DNA of 5,933 nucleotides from Anaerofustis sp. (GTDB lineage Bacteria; Bacillota; Clostridia; Eubacteriales; Anaerofustaceae). Below, piece after piece: positions 1 through 5,933 of this stretch; positions within the stretch are counted from its first letter, which is position 1; every line of letters begins with the position of its first letter. A program made the position numbers and the translations under genes. The DNA is taken from assembly GCF_019420015.1 (NCBI RefSeq), contig NZ_JAHZIA010000022.1, positions 1-5,933 on the forward strand. The letters run 5' to 3'. The notes under the pieces are model-generated. The model did no database searches. It was not told where the DNA came from and was given only the letters and a program-made list of their open reading frames with translations.

Positions 1-231
1 TTTTAATATTCTATAAAATTCAGGAGCATATTTTATACAATCAATATCATTATAGATAAACACTTTTCCTTTACTAAATATATCTTTCTTCAACATTCCA
101 CCAGAATTTCCTGTATTTCCTTTTGAGGTTACTCTGTACGGTGGGTCAGTAGCTATTAAATCTATACTATTATCAGGAATTTTCTTCATTAATTCCAAAC
201 AATCACCTTGCAAAAGTTTTGTTATGCACAT
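1..231 (-). CDS. DNA methyltransferase, beta-class DPPY type (N6-adenine or N4-cytosine), 5' part only
   Basis: The frame starts at ATG 231-229 and stays open for 77 codons to the left edge, so the C-terminal part lies outside the window. The protein begins MCITKLLQGDCLELMKKIPD, followed by NSIDLIATDPPYRVTSKG. The GDCLELM...IPDNSIDLI..DPPY pattern is the amino-terminal signature of amino-methyltransferases that carry catalytic motif IV (DPPY, residues 30-33) ahead of the AdoMet-binding motif, i.e. the beta arrangement. Such enzymes transfer a methyl group from AdoMet to the exocyclic amine of adenine or cytosine in DNA. A GAGGAG ribosome site at 245-240, 8 nt from the ATG, overlaps the end of dnaE, so the two genes are probably co-transcribed and coupled. 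In a phage it would be expected to protect the genome from host restriction. The target base and sequence cannot be read from this fragment, and no partner endonuclease is visible. Confidence 0.9.
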   Translation of the reverse strand, partial: MCITKLLQGDCLELMKKIPDNSIDLIATDPPYRVTSKGNTGNSGGMLKKDIFSKGKVFIYNDIDCIKYAPEFYRILK

Positions 232-236
232 ATTTA

Positions 237-1649
237 TTACTCCTCATTTTTTATAACTTCATATTCTTCTAATATCGGTTCTTTTTCGTCTGTAATTATC
301 CAATCGTCACCGACTTTTTTTCTTTTAAAATCCCAAATAAATCCATAGATTTTCAATATTGAAAACTCTCCAAAAGGCTTAGATTTATAAATGTTGCCAC
401 GCTTAATTCTTGTTTTAAGTTCTTCACCTGATGAAATATTTCTTACTATTAAATAAGGCTGAGTAGAATTTTTATAAGTTTTAAAATCAATAACTACATA
501 ATAATTATCTGAAATTTTAGGGTTAATGTACTCTATATATTGCAGATATTCTTTTTCAAATTTCATTTGTTCAACAACATTCATAGACTTATTCTCTATC
601 TTGTTACAAAGTTCAGACAATAAACCTATATTATCAATCTCTCTATATTGAGATTGAGTTTCTTTATTAGAATATTTTTTCACAAGATATTCAGATAAAC
701 CATATGTAGAATAATTATCTATATTTTTTTTAGAAATAACACTACAATTTCTAAATGAAGGCAAAATTGTTTTTCCTTTTTCTTTAATTCCATTATAAAG
801 GTTATAAATATTTAAAAGATATTTATTATTTCCGAAATCAGAGAAGAAATTTAATCCTATTAGAATTTCTAACTGTCTTGAATTTATACTGGTTTTTGTT
901 GTTATGTCATCTAATAGTTCAATAAATGTTTTATAATCTTTCTGTTTTGATAATTCTAATAATTCTTCTGCAATTTTAGAATTACAATATTTGATAGATT
1001 CTATTCCTTTGTAGATTGAATTTGTTTCTTTTTCGATAGTATATTTATCCATAGATTTGCCAAACTGAATAGGCTTAATTTTGATGTCATTCATTCTTGC
1101 CAATTCAACGCCATAATTGGTATCATCTTTATTTTCAGCTCTATTAAGATAAGCTGCGATAAATTCTATTGTGTAATAGGTTCTCAACCATACACATTCA
1201 TAACCATTCATCGAATAAGCAGTGGAATGATTATATCCAAATTGATACTCAGATGAATCCTGTACAATCTGTACAAATTGTTTTGCTTCTTCTTCTGCCT
1301 TAACTCTTGGTTGCGATGAATGACTGCAATATCCTTCCAGAATCTTAGGAAGCTGTTGCTTTAACAACTCTTTGTCCTTTTTACCAATAGCTCTTCGTGT
1401 AGTATCTGCTGCTGAACCAGTAAAACCACAAATATCTGTCAAGAATTTAATAGTATCTTCCTGAAAGATAAGATAACCATTGTTACTTGCAAGTAAATCA
1501 TCAATTTCCTTAGAAGGGTTATCATTATGCTCTCCAGCAATCATTCTATCCCTATATGATTTTCCTGAAGGTCTAAGAGCTGCATTAACCATACTCATAT
1601 GGTTGATAGTATTTGGTTTGAAATCTTTTAACAATGAAAAGGCATAATC
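237..1649 (-). CDS. dnaE: DNA polymerase III alpha subunit (DnaE-like), exon 2: fingers and C-terminal region
   Basis: This is the 3' exon of the polymerase, 470 codons plus stop, spliced to the exon ending at 2561. It carries the C-family motifs that follow the palm. ALRPSG (exon residues 24-29) matches the ALFRPGP stretch of E. coli DnaE, YLIFQEDTIKF (59-69) matches ILYQEQVMQI, and RRAIGKK (85-91) matches RRAMGKK. FGYNHSTAYSMNGY (137-150), followed by TIEFIAAYLN, matches YGFNKSHSAAYALVSY...EFMAAVMT. Residues about 211-272 resemble the helix-hairpin-helix region after the fingers. A beta-rich stretch (about 383-450) may be a reduced OB fold. No convincing clamp-binding QxxLF peptide or tau-binding domain is visible. 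The frame stays open upstream to a GTG at 1703, but those 18 codons have no ribosome site, belong to intron elements P8, P7 and P9, and match nothing in DnaE, so this is not an independent gene. Confidence 0.93.
   Translation of the reverse strand, partial: DYAFSLLKDFKPNTINHMSMVNAALRPSGKSYRDRMIAGEHNDNPSKEIDDLLASNNGYLIFQEDTIKFLTDICGFTGSAADTTRRAIGKKDKELLKQQLPKILEGYCSHSSQPRVKAEEEAKQFVQIVQDSSEYQFGYNHSTAYSMNGYECVWLRTYYTIEFIAAYLNRAENKDDTNYGVELARMNDIKIKPIQFGKSMDKYTIEKETNSIYKGIESIKYCNSKIAEELLELSKQKDYKTFIELLDDITTKTSINSRQLEILIGLNFFSDFGNNKYLLNIYNLYNGIKEKGKTILPSFRNCSVISKKNIDNYSTYGLSEYLVKKYSNKETQSQYREIDNIGLLSELCNKIENKSMNVVEQMKFEKEYLQYIEYINPKISDNYYVVIDFKTYKNSTQPYLIVRNISSGEELKTRIKRGNIYKSKPFGEFSILKIYGFIWDFKRKKVGDDWIITDEKEPILEEYEVIKNEE
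240..245 (-). promoter_or_regulatory. Ribosome binding site of the methyltransferase gene
   Basis: GAGGAG lies 8 nt before the ATG at 231, and part of it falls in the last codons of dnaE. Ribosomes finishing the spliced polymerase message would arrive here, which favours translational coupling. Confidence 0.75.
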
Positions 1650-1712
1650 CACATACTTGTGTATGCTGACTATATTATCAATATATGTATCTATTACCAA
1701 CACATATACAGC

Positions 1713-1860
1713 CTACCACTTCCCCAAATGCCAAAAGCAACCAATGTATTACAACATTGTGGTACTCTACTTGCTTCGTACACTTATAGTGTCTTATTTT
1801 CAAAAGACCTAATATAATTATTATTTATGTATTTCTACAAATGTCTTTTTTTAGCTTTCG
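1713..1860 (-). other. Peripheral stem-loop domain of the intron between P7 5' strand and P3/P8
   Basis: About 148 nt with no reading frame lie between the first P7 strand and the tentative second P3 strand, where group IA introns usually carry only short P7.1/P7.2 stems. Visible pairings are AAAAGAC/GUCUUUU (1849-1843/1808-1802) enclosing smaller AU hairpins; ACACU-AUA-AGUGU (1792-1780); AAGCAA/UUGCUU (1776-1771/1740-1735) enclosing CCAcAAUGU/ACAUUGG (1762-1754/1747-1741); and CAUUU-GGGG-AAGUG (1730-1717). I read this as an enlarged P7.1/P7.2 region that helps scaffold the core. The stems are direct observations, and the assignment to named helices is inference. Confidence 0.6.
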
Positions 1861-1879
1861 ATAGTCGATGAAGGTTCTA

Positions 1880-2368
1880 TTATTTTTTCTTTTTTACTCT
1901 TGGATGTTGTACATTTGATAATGCTACATTTTCACTAACTGTTATCCATCTACAATTAGTAGGTTTATAATTTCCTTCTATATTTATTCTATCTATTGAT
2001 AATCCTTCTTGATAACCATTTGAAATAGACCAATTATAGAAATTAATAAAACCATTTTCATTTAACCAATCTTCACAAATATTTATTCCTCTACTACCAT
2101 AATTATTATATGCATGATTGTTAGGGTTCAAACATCTGTCTTTCATATTATGATATATAGAATATATTTTTGTTCGATTCATTCCATGTTTAATAACTTG
2201 GCAACGACAACTATTTGTTTTATTATTGTATAAATCACTTGCTCTTAATGTTTTTAATTTTCCACAATTTATACATTTACAGTCCACATAAAGTCTATCG
2301 CTTTTTCTATATATCTTTTTTACTTGCATAAGATTATATATTTCATCAATTTTATATTTATATTTCAT
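1880..2368 (-). CDS. Intron-encoded HNH homing endonuclease
   Basis: A 162-aa protein lying wholly inside the group I intron. The N-terminal part has a small cysteine cluster (C30, C32, C35, C54, C56), probably zinc-binding. It is followed by a block common in phage HNH endonucleases: HGMNRTKIYSIYHNMKDRCLNP (61-82), YGSRGINICEDW (90-101) and LSIDRINIEGNYKPTNCRW (123-141). The tail is Lys-rich (VKKKK). Such enzymes nick or cut intron-less copies of the host gene near the insertion site, which leads to intron copying; the expected target is an uninterrupted dnaE. The start is ATG 2368-2366, because GGAG at 2380-2377 sits 8 nt upstream. The ATG at 2374 is only 2 nt from GGAG, and the longer frame from 2455 would translate ribozyme helices P4-P6. 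I cannot assign the catalytic histidine with certainty. The ribosome site is masked by a hairpin and the 3' end overlaps P6a. Confidence 0.92.
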   Translation of the reverse strand: MKYKYKIDEIYNLMQVKKIYRKSDRLYVDCKCINCGKLKTLRASDLYNNKTNSCRCQVIKHGMNRTKIYSIYHNMKDRCLNPNNHAYNNYGSRGINICEDWLNENGFINFYNWSISNGYQEGLSIDRINIEGNYKPTNCRWITVSENVALSNVQHPRVKKKK

Positions 2369-2377
2369 TAACATCAC

Positions 2378-2399
2378 TCCTTTCTTTTGAGAGAAAGGA
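2378..2399 (-). promoter_or_regulatory. Hairpin sequestering the ribosome binding site of the endonuclease
   Basis: UCCUUUCU (2399-2392) pairs perfectly over 8 bp with AGAAAGGA (2385-2378), leaving a CUCAAA loop, with a possible extra U-G pair outside. The 3' arm contains the AAAGGA core of the only good Shine-Dalgarno site for the HNH gene. In full-length polymerase pre-mRNA this would hold back endonuclease synthesis. From established work on T4, the td intron ORF is also repressed by a hairpin over its ribosome site. The hairpin is seen directly; the control function is inferred. Confidence 0.7.
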
Positions 2400-2488
2400 A
2401 AAAATAATAGTTTCCCACAGGATTCTTTACAATACTGCCTTAAATATTGTAACATTCCCTGTTAGCATATTATCTAATCGTCATTTCC

Positions 2489-2529
2489 TACGATTCCTAA
2501 TCGTATAATACACACCCTATTTTTATAGG
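2489..2529 (-). other. P2-region hairpins of the group I intron
   Basis: Two stem-loops lie between the guide sequence and P3/P4: CCUAU-AAAA-AUAGG (2529-2516) and UACGAUU-AGG-AAUCGUA (2505-2489). The second occupies the place of P2 in td-like introns. Both overlap the weak promoter candidate, so that candidate could simply reflect RNA structure in AU-rich sequence. Confidence 0.5.
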
Positions 2530-2534
2530 TTCAA
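2505..2534 (-). promoter_or_regulatory. Possible sigma-70-like promoter inside the intron
   Basis: TTGAAC (2534-2529) and TATTAT (2510-2505) are separated by 18 nt, which fits a -35/-10 pair. It lies between P1 and P4 and points toward the endonuclease ORF. A transcript starting here would lack P1 and give endonuclease message without splicing. The region is very AT-rich, so a chance match is quite likely. Confidence 0.22.
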
Positions 2535-2560
2535 TAGGTTTAATGAGGGCAATTTTGTTC

Positions 2561-4651
2561 ACCCTCAAACTGGAATACTCCCTGTTGAGCTGTAATCATA
2601 TTATGCCATACCTTTGGATCATTCCAATTCAATTCGTATGACTTTGGATATGGAATACCAGCATATTTACAAGCATCTTTGATAATACCTACTGTTTTTA
2701 ATCCAAGAATATCAAACTTAACATAGTTTAATGAATCTACTGCTTTCATAGCACAGGTAGAAACAGGCATTTCTGGGTTTCCGTCTTTATAGAAAAGTCC
2801 AATATTGTCTGCAAGAGTAATTGGTGAACCAATAATACCACTTGGATGAACACCTTTTGCAACAATAGTATCTTTCAAACCATTTAAGTAATAGAACAAA
2901 TCTTGATTTTCTGCAATTAATTTATCATATAATTTCTTAATATCATCAAGTTGTTTTTTTTGTTCCTCTTGAGCAATATGAAGCATATATACTTTATGAT
3001 TATTAAATGAGATAGAACCTGTTTCTGTTTCCCCATTTTCTACCAATTCTTCAATATTTACTTCTTCCTGTACAATTTTGGAATATCTTGAAAAGTATTC
3101 ATCAAATTTGTTCTTGATTTCCATTACTTTATCAAGGTCTTTATATCCTAAACCGCCAGCAAGCACATCAATACATCCTCTATCCTGTAAAGTTGAAAAT
3201 GCAGCAATATAAGCTGTTTTCTCAGGAGTAAATCTTTGAATGATGTATTGATATACCTTTTCTCTATCCTCTCCAGCAAAATCTATATCAATATCACCAA
3301 GAGAAATTCTATCTTCATTACAAAATCGTGAAAACACAGTGTTCCATACCATAGGGTCAACATCTGTGATGTTAGTTATAAAAGCTATCATACTCCCACA
3401 CACTGAACCCCTTCCTGTGCCACAAGGAATATCGTTATCTTTAGCCCAAGAAATCAACTCTGACATAAACATCATAAATGATTCCATGCCAAGTTTACAC
3501 ATAACTTTAAATTCTTCAATAATTCTTTTTTTATATTGTCTAATTATTTCTATATCAGTATATTTATTTGCCCATTTAAGATTCTTTTTATAGATTTCAT
3601 AAATCTCTTTTTCTGATTCACCTGTAGGTATTACTGGATTTTTAATGAAATATTCATTACATTCTTTTAGTATCTTAGAAGGTAATTTTAATTTTTCATT
3701 TCTACACTTTTCATCAAAGTTGGTATAAATTAGTTGCTTCCACTGTTCTCTTACATTATCACCATACAATGTAGGATATTTAAATGCTTTATCCAAATTA
3801 AATTCTTCTACCATTTCTGCAAGCATATTAGTATTTCTAATAGATTCCATATATACCTCTTCTGGTAAACAATTTTGAATTTTAAAAGAAGTAATTAATT
3901 CTTCATATGTTTTCCAAGTTAAATCAAATTCATCTTCTTCACCATAAAAACTATTTTTATATTTCTGTAAGATTTTCCTACATTCTGCTTTATATGGAGT
4001 AGATGAATGTGTATCTGTACCAGCAATAAGAGGAATACCTGTTTTCTTACTATAGAAATACATTTTCTGATTGTAAATTTTTTGATTTTCACAATTATGA
4101 TATTGTATTTCTAAGAAACATCTATGTTTATTTTTTACCATCCATTTAACTAAGGTCTGAAAAAATTCTTTTCTTTCAACAGTATCCCATTTGTTTAATG
4201 GTGATGCTAAACAGGCAGAAGTAATGATAATATTATCACTTGTATTCATAAGCTCTTCTAAAGAAATTCTTGGATTGTGATATGTGTGTCTATCACTCTC
4301 GTCATCAAGATTACCTTTTAAAGTAGATATTGAAAGCAACCTATTGATTTCAAGAACTCCATCCCAGTTTCTTGCATATAACCCAATATGACTACCCCTA
4401 TCATCATCTTGTAACTTAGTACACAAATACATTTCAACACCATGAATATATTTAATACCAACCTTATCACATTCCTGTTTTTTCTTTATCCAATCATAAC
4501 AATTTCCATGTTCTGAAAAAGCTAATGCCTTCATGTTTTGTTTTTTCGCAAGTTTAATATACTCTTTGAACTTAGAACAAGAGTCTGCATATCCATTTGT
4601 ATTTGAATAATCACTATGTAGATGATAAACAGTGTAATTATTATTTTTCAA
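2561..4651 (-). CDS. dnaE: DNA polymerase III alpha subunit (DnaE-like), exon 1: PHP and palm domains
   Basis: The 5' exon of a C-family replicative polymerase, 697 codons, completed by the exon at 1649-237 to 1167 aa, the usual size for DnaE. Residues 1-270 form a PHP domain with metal-ligand motifs HLHSDYS (H10, H12), SEHGN (H48), GVEMYL (E73) and GTDTH (D213, H215), so it may keep metal-dependent nuclease activity. The palm has GTGRGSVCGS (411-420), GDIDIDF (D453 and D455, matching E. coli D401 and D403), VHPSGI (601-606) and VKFDILGL (D647, matching D555), then GVFQFEG at the splice site. The start is TTG 4651-4649: the in-frame stop TAA lies three codons upstream, the next Met (residue 40) would delete the first PHP motif, and AGGTGA (4661-4656) lies 4 nt before it. 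It starts 19 nt after the nuclease gene. Unspliced message stops at 2540 after six intron-coded residues (EQNCPH). Confidence 0.95.
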
Positions 4652-4655
4652 ATCT

Positions 4656-4661
4656 TCACCT
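4656..4661 (-). promoter_or_regulatory. Ribosome binding site deciding the TTG start of dnaE
   Basis: AGGTGA is a perfect six-base match to part of the 16S rRNA anti-Shine-Dalgarno tail and lies 4 nt before the TTG. It supports the non-ATG start, as no ATG or GTG is available in frame between the preceding stop and the PHP motif. Confidence 0.75.
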
Positions 4662-4670
4662 TATTCCTCA

Positions 4671-5867
4671 TCACAAAACATTATCTAACCAACTTAAATC
4701 GTACCATTCTGACGTACTTTCATTAGATACATCTTTCTCAGTTTCACTACCAATCCCATCAAATAAATTTTCTTTACCATTTTCTTTGTCTTTTAACTTT
4801 TGAAGATATTCACCGTAAGGTTTATGAATAGCACCACTATAACCGCACAAAGTAGAAAAATAATAACTTTCTTTCTTTATATCTTCTTCATTATCCCAAA
4901 ATATCTTCTCATTTTGATTTTGTTGATAATCTTTTTCTCTTGCTTCAATGTCTTTAATTGTAGCAATAATATCATTGCTCCATTTATCTATAAGTTTTTG
5001 TGTCAATGGGACATAAACATAACAATCTGAAAAAACATATTTGTTTTGAACCTCTTTCGGCAAACAAGTAATATCATTTGTTTCTATCAACATATTTAAA
5101 TAACTTTCTATTTCTTTTTCGGAATATTCATTCTTTTTAAGCCACATCTTGGCATTACTTTTTAAAGAATCGCCAATCTTATATCGTTCAATATCTCTTG
5201 CTTTTTTAGCACCATTAGATTGTTCATACTCAACAGTACAATATTTAAGAAAATTAAAACCAATTTTTATCCTTTCAATAGGTATACCAGCTTGAATCAG
5301 TGCCATAGCATAGATTACTAACTGTCCTGTCTTTTCTTCTATTATCTTTCCAGAAAACTTTGTTGAAGTTTTAAAATCTATGATATTGACATTGCCATTT
5401 TCGTCTTTAAAACAACAATCTAAATATCCCTGAAACAAGTTTTCACCTATTTTGACTGAAGCAAACTTTTCAATATTAGTTTTATATTCTATTGGCTTAT
5501 GATGTTTAAAAAAATGTTTAAGATTATATTTATACTTTTCAGAAATACTTTTATTTTTCTTTTCATCATTTCTGTCAAATTTCAGATTAAGGACATCAAT
5601 ATTCATAGTCCAACCATCTTCAAAATCAGTTATCATATCATCATATTTAATCTGATTTGTATAATACTTTTCAAGTGCAGAATGACAAATACTGCCAAAT
5701 GGTGCATAGACACAATCTGTCCTATCTTCTGGAATATGCTTTATGTATTTTAAAAAATATTCATATTTAGATGTTAAAAATGTATTCACCTTACTCCAAG
5801 ACCATAGTCGAGTTACATTTTCTTTTTTCATCAAAACTGTTAATTGTTCTTTTGATAATCTTGACAT
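4671..5867 (-). CDS. PD-(D/E)XK nuclease (RecB/Cas4-like)
   Basis: A 398-aa soluble protein with the RecB-family nuclease core in the usual order. WSWSKVNTF (22-30) is the opening helix, GSICHSALEKYY (58-69) holds the conserved His (H62), FQGYLD (145-150) holds the first acidic metal ligand (D150), and NIIDFKTS (161-168) is the D-x-K motif (D164, K166). TGQLVIYAMAL (180-190) is the QxxxY motif (Q182, Y186). It probably cuts or resects DNA during phage replication or recombination. Cas4 and AddB relatives bind an iron-sulphur cluster with four cysteines, but here the usual Cys after the first helix is absent (SKYEYF) and only C341 lies near the C-terminus, so a cluster is unlikely. The tail is acidic and ends in hydrophobic WYDLSWLDNVL, possibly a docking peptide. 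The ATG is preceded by GAAGG 6 nt upstream and overlaps the previous gene by 28 nt. Confidence 0.88.
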   Translation of the reverse strand: MSRLSKEQLTVLMKKENVTRLWSWSKVNTFLTSKYEYFLKYIKHIPEDRTDCVYAPFGSICHSALEKYYTNQIKYDDMITDFEDGWTMNIDVLNLKFDRNDEKKNKSISEKYKYNLKHFFKHHKPIEYKTNIEKFASVKIGENLFQGYLDCCFKDENGNVNIIDFKTSTKFSGKIIEEKTGQLVIYAMALIQAGIPIERIKIGFNFLKYCTVEYEQSNGAKKARDIERYKIGDSLKSNAKMWLKKNEYSEKEIESYLNMLIETNDITCLPKEVQNKYVFSDCYVYVPLTQKLIDKWSNDIIATIKDIEAREKDYQQNQNEKIFWDNEEDIKKESYYFSTLCGYSGAIHKPYGEYLQKLKDKENGKENLFDGIGSETEKDVSNESTSEWYDLSWLDNVL

Positions 5868-5933
5868 AAGCCACCTTCTTTTGCTTTTTCTATTCTATCT
5901 TTAGCAATATTAAAATAGTTTTCATCTAATTCC
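5840..5933 (-). CDS. C-terminal end of an unidentified upstream gene
   Basis: A frame enters from the right edge (first full codon at 5932-5930) and ends at TAA 5842-5840, giving 30 residues that begin ELDENYFNIAKDRIEKAKEG and end in CQDYQKNN. The stop lies 28 nt inside the nuclease gene, and its last codons hold the nuclease ribosome site, as expected for coupled genes of one operon. The charged, helical character says nothing about function and I do not recognise the family. The alternative, that this frame is open by chance over only 31 codons, is possible, but the other two minus-strand frames close at once near the edge. Confidence 0.6.
   Translation of the reverse strand, partial: ELDENYFNIAKDRIEKAKEGGLCQDYQKNN

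Larger units (their letters stand above)
1650..2560 (-). ncRNA. Group I self-splicing intron (probably group IA, td-like) interrupting dnaE
   Basis: A 911-nt ribozyme intron. P1: exon GAGGGU (2566-2561) pairs with GCCCUC (2550-2545), ending in the U-G pair at the 5' splice site. P10: AAUU (2554-2551) pairs with exon 2 GAUU (1649-1646). P4 is ACAGG/CCUGU (2462-2458/2421-2417), with J4/5 GAA. P5 is UUACAAUA/UAUUGUAA (2452-2445/2434-2427). P6a is a 13-bp helix (2410-2398/1889-1877) enclosing the endonuclease ORF. P7 is GACUAU/AUAGUC (1866-1861/1673-1668). P8 is AUGUGU/AUACAU (1705-1700/1690-1685). P9 is CAUAC-ACAA-GUAUG (1665-1652). The last base is G (1650). P3 is tentative: AUAUGC (2470-2465) with GCUGUAU (1712-1706) and a bulged U. 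From memory, T4 td has the same order and very similar UCAACGACUA and AUAUAGUC blocks. No reverse transcriptase is present, which argues against group II. Coding phase is 0 at both ends. Confidence 0.93.

Noticed and set aside
1650..1659. Alternative 3' splice site after AAG (exon 2 starting TATGTGGAT)
   Set aside because: It keeps frame but adds two residues relative to E. coli DnaE, and its first base gives no P10 pair with the guide (U opposite U). The site before GATTATG gives four P10 pairs and gap-free alignment.
237..1703. Independent gene starting at GTG 1703 with extra residues MLVIDTYIDNIVSIHKYV
   Set aside because: There is no ribosome site, those codons form intron elements P8, P7 and P9, and homology to DnaE begins exactly after the splice site.
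1802..1849. Rho-independent terminator (AAAAGAC...GTCTTTT)
   Set aside because: The stem has a long loop, few GC pairs and lies inside the ribozyme ahead of P3/P8 and P7; termination here would abolish splicing.
2369..2455. Longer endonuclease beginning at ATG 2455 (29 extra residues)
   Set aside because: The added codons coincide with P4, P5, P6 and the hairpin, and no ribosome site precedes 2455. GGAG fits the ATG at 2368.
1650..2560. Intein in DnaE, or group II intron
   Set aside because: In-frame stops block a continuous precursor and no intein splicing motifs are seen. No reverse transcriptase or domain V is present, and group I pairings are clear.
3339..3593. Plus-strand open frame of 84 codons
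   Set aside because: It is a shadow of dnaE palm codons on the opposite strand with no ribosome site or recognisable domain. The same applies to plus-strand frames at 4597-4803, 4800-5030 and 5499-5753.
2540..4651. Frameshifted or decayed polymerase pseudogene
   Set aside because: All core motifs are intact on both sides of the break and the interruption is a structured intron restoring frame on removal.
4651..4674. Seven-codon leader frame ATGAGGAAT... ending at a TGA that overlaps the TTG start
   Set aside because: It could couple translation, but it lacks its own ribosome site and is too short to separate from chance.

Overview
This is a gene-dense, AT-rich window in which every supported gene lies on the minus strand and reads right to left. 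Strong AGGAG/GGAG-type ribosome sites, a TTG start and the AT-rich codon use suggest a low-GC Firmicutes host (Clostridia or Bacilli). A C-family DNA polymerase packed against a RecB/Cas4-type nuclease, a DNA methyltransferase and a homing endonuclease is typical of a bacteriophage replication module. A plasmid or integrated phage cannot be excluded from the window alone.

In transcription order the layout is: (1) the 3' end of an unidentified gene (right edge to 5840), which overlaps (2) a PD-(D/E)XK nuclease (5867-4671); 19 nt later (3) exon 1 of a DnaE-like DNA polymerase III alpha subunit (4651-2561); (4) a 911-nt group I intron (2560-1650) carrying (5) a 162-aa HNH homing endonuclease (2368-1880); (6) dnaE exon 2 (1649-237); and (7) the 5' end of a beta-class adenine/cytosine-N DNA methyltransferase (231 to the left edge). 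No gap longer than 300 nt lacks a gene, and no terminator is evident, so the genes are probably co-transcribed.

The central result is that two apparently separate reading frames, one ending at 2540 and one opening at 1703, are the halves of one polymerase interrupted by a self-splicing intron. The splice sites can be set to the nucleotide. Exon 1 ends in GAGGGU, which pairs with an internal guide GCCCUC to make a P1 helix with the obligatory U-G pair. The intron ends in G. The first four bases of exon 2 (GAUU) pair with AAUU of the guide as P10. P4, P5, P6a, P7, P8 and P9 can also be drawn, and the layout resembles the T4 td group IA intron. Splicing joins ...GVFQFEG to DYAFSLL... in frame, giving a 1167-aa protein that lines up without gap against E. 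coli DnaE at this motif.

The intron carries apparent control elements. The ribosome site of the endonuclease lies in an 8-bp hairpin, and the last codons and stop of the endonuclease form one strand of P6a, so translation of the endonuclease and folding of the ribozyme probably compete.
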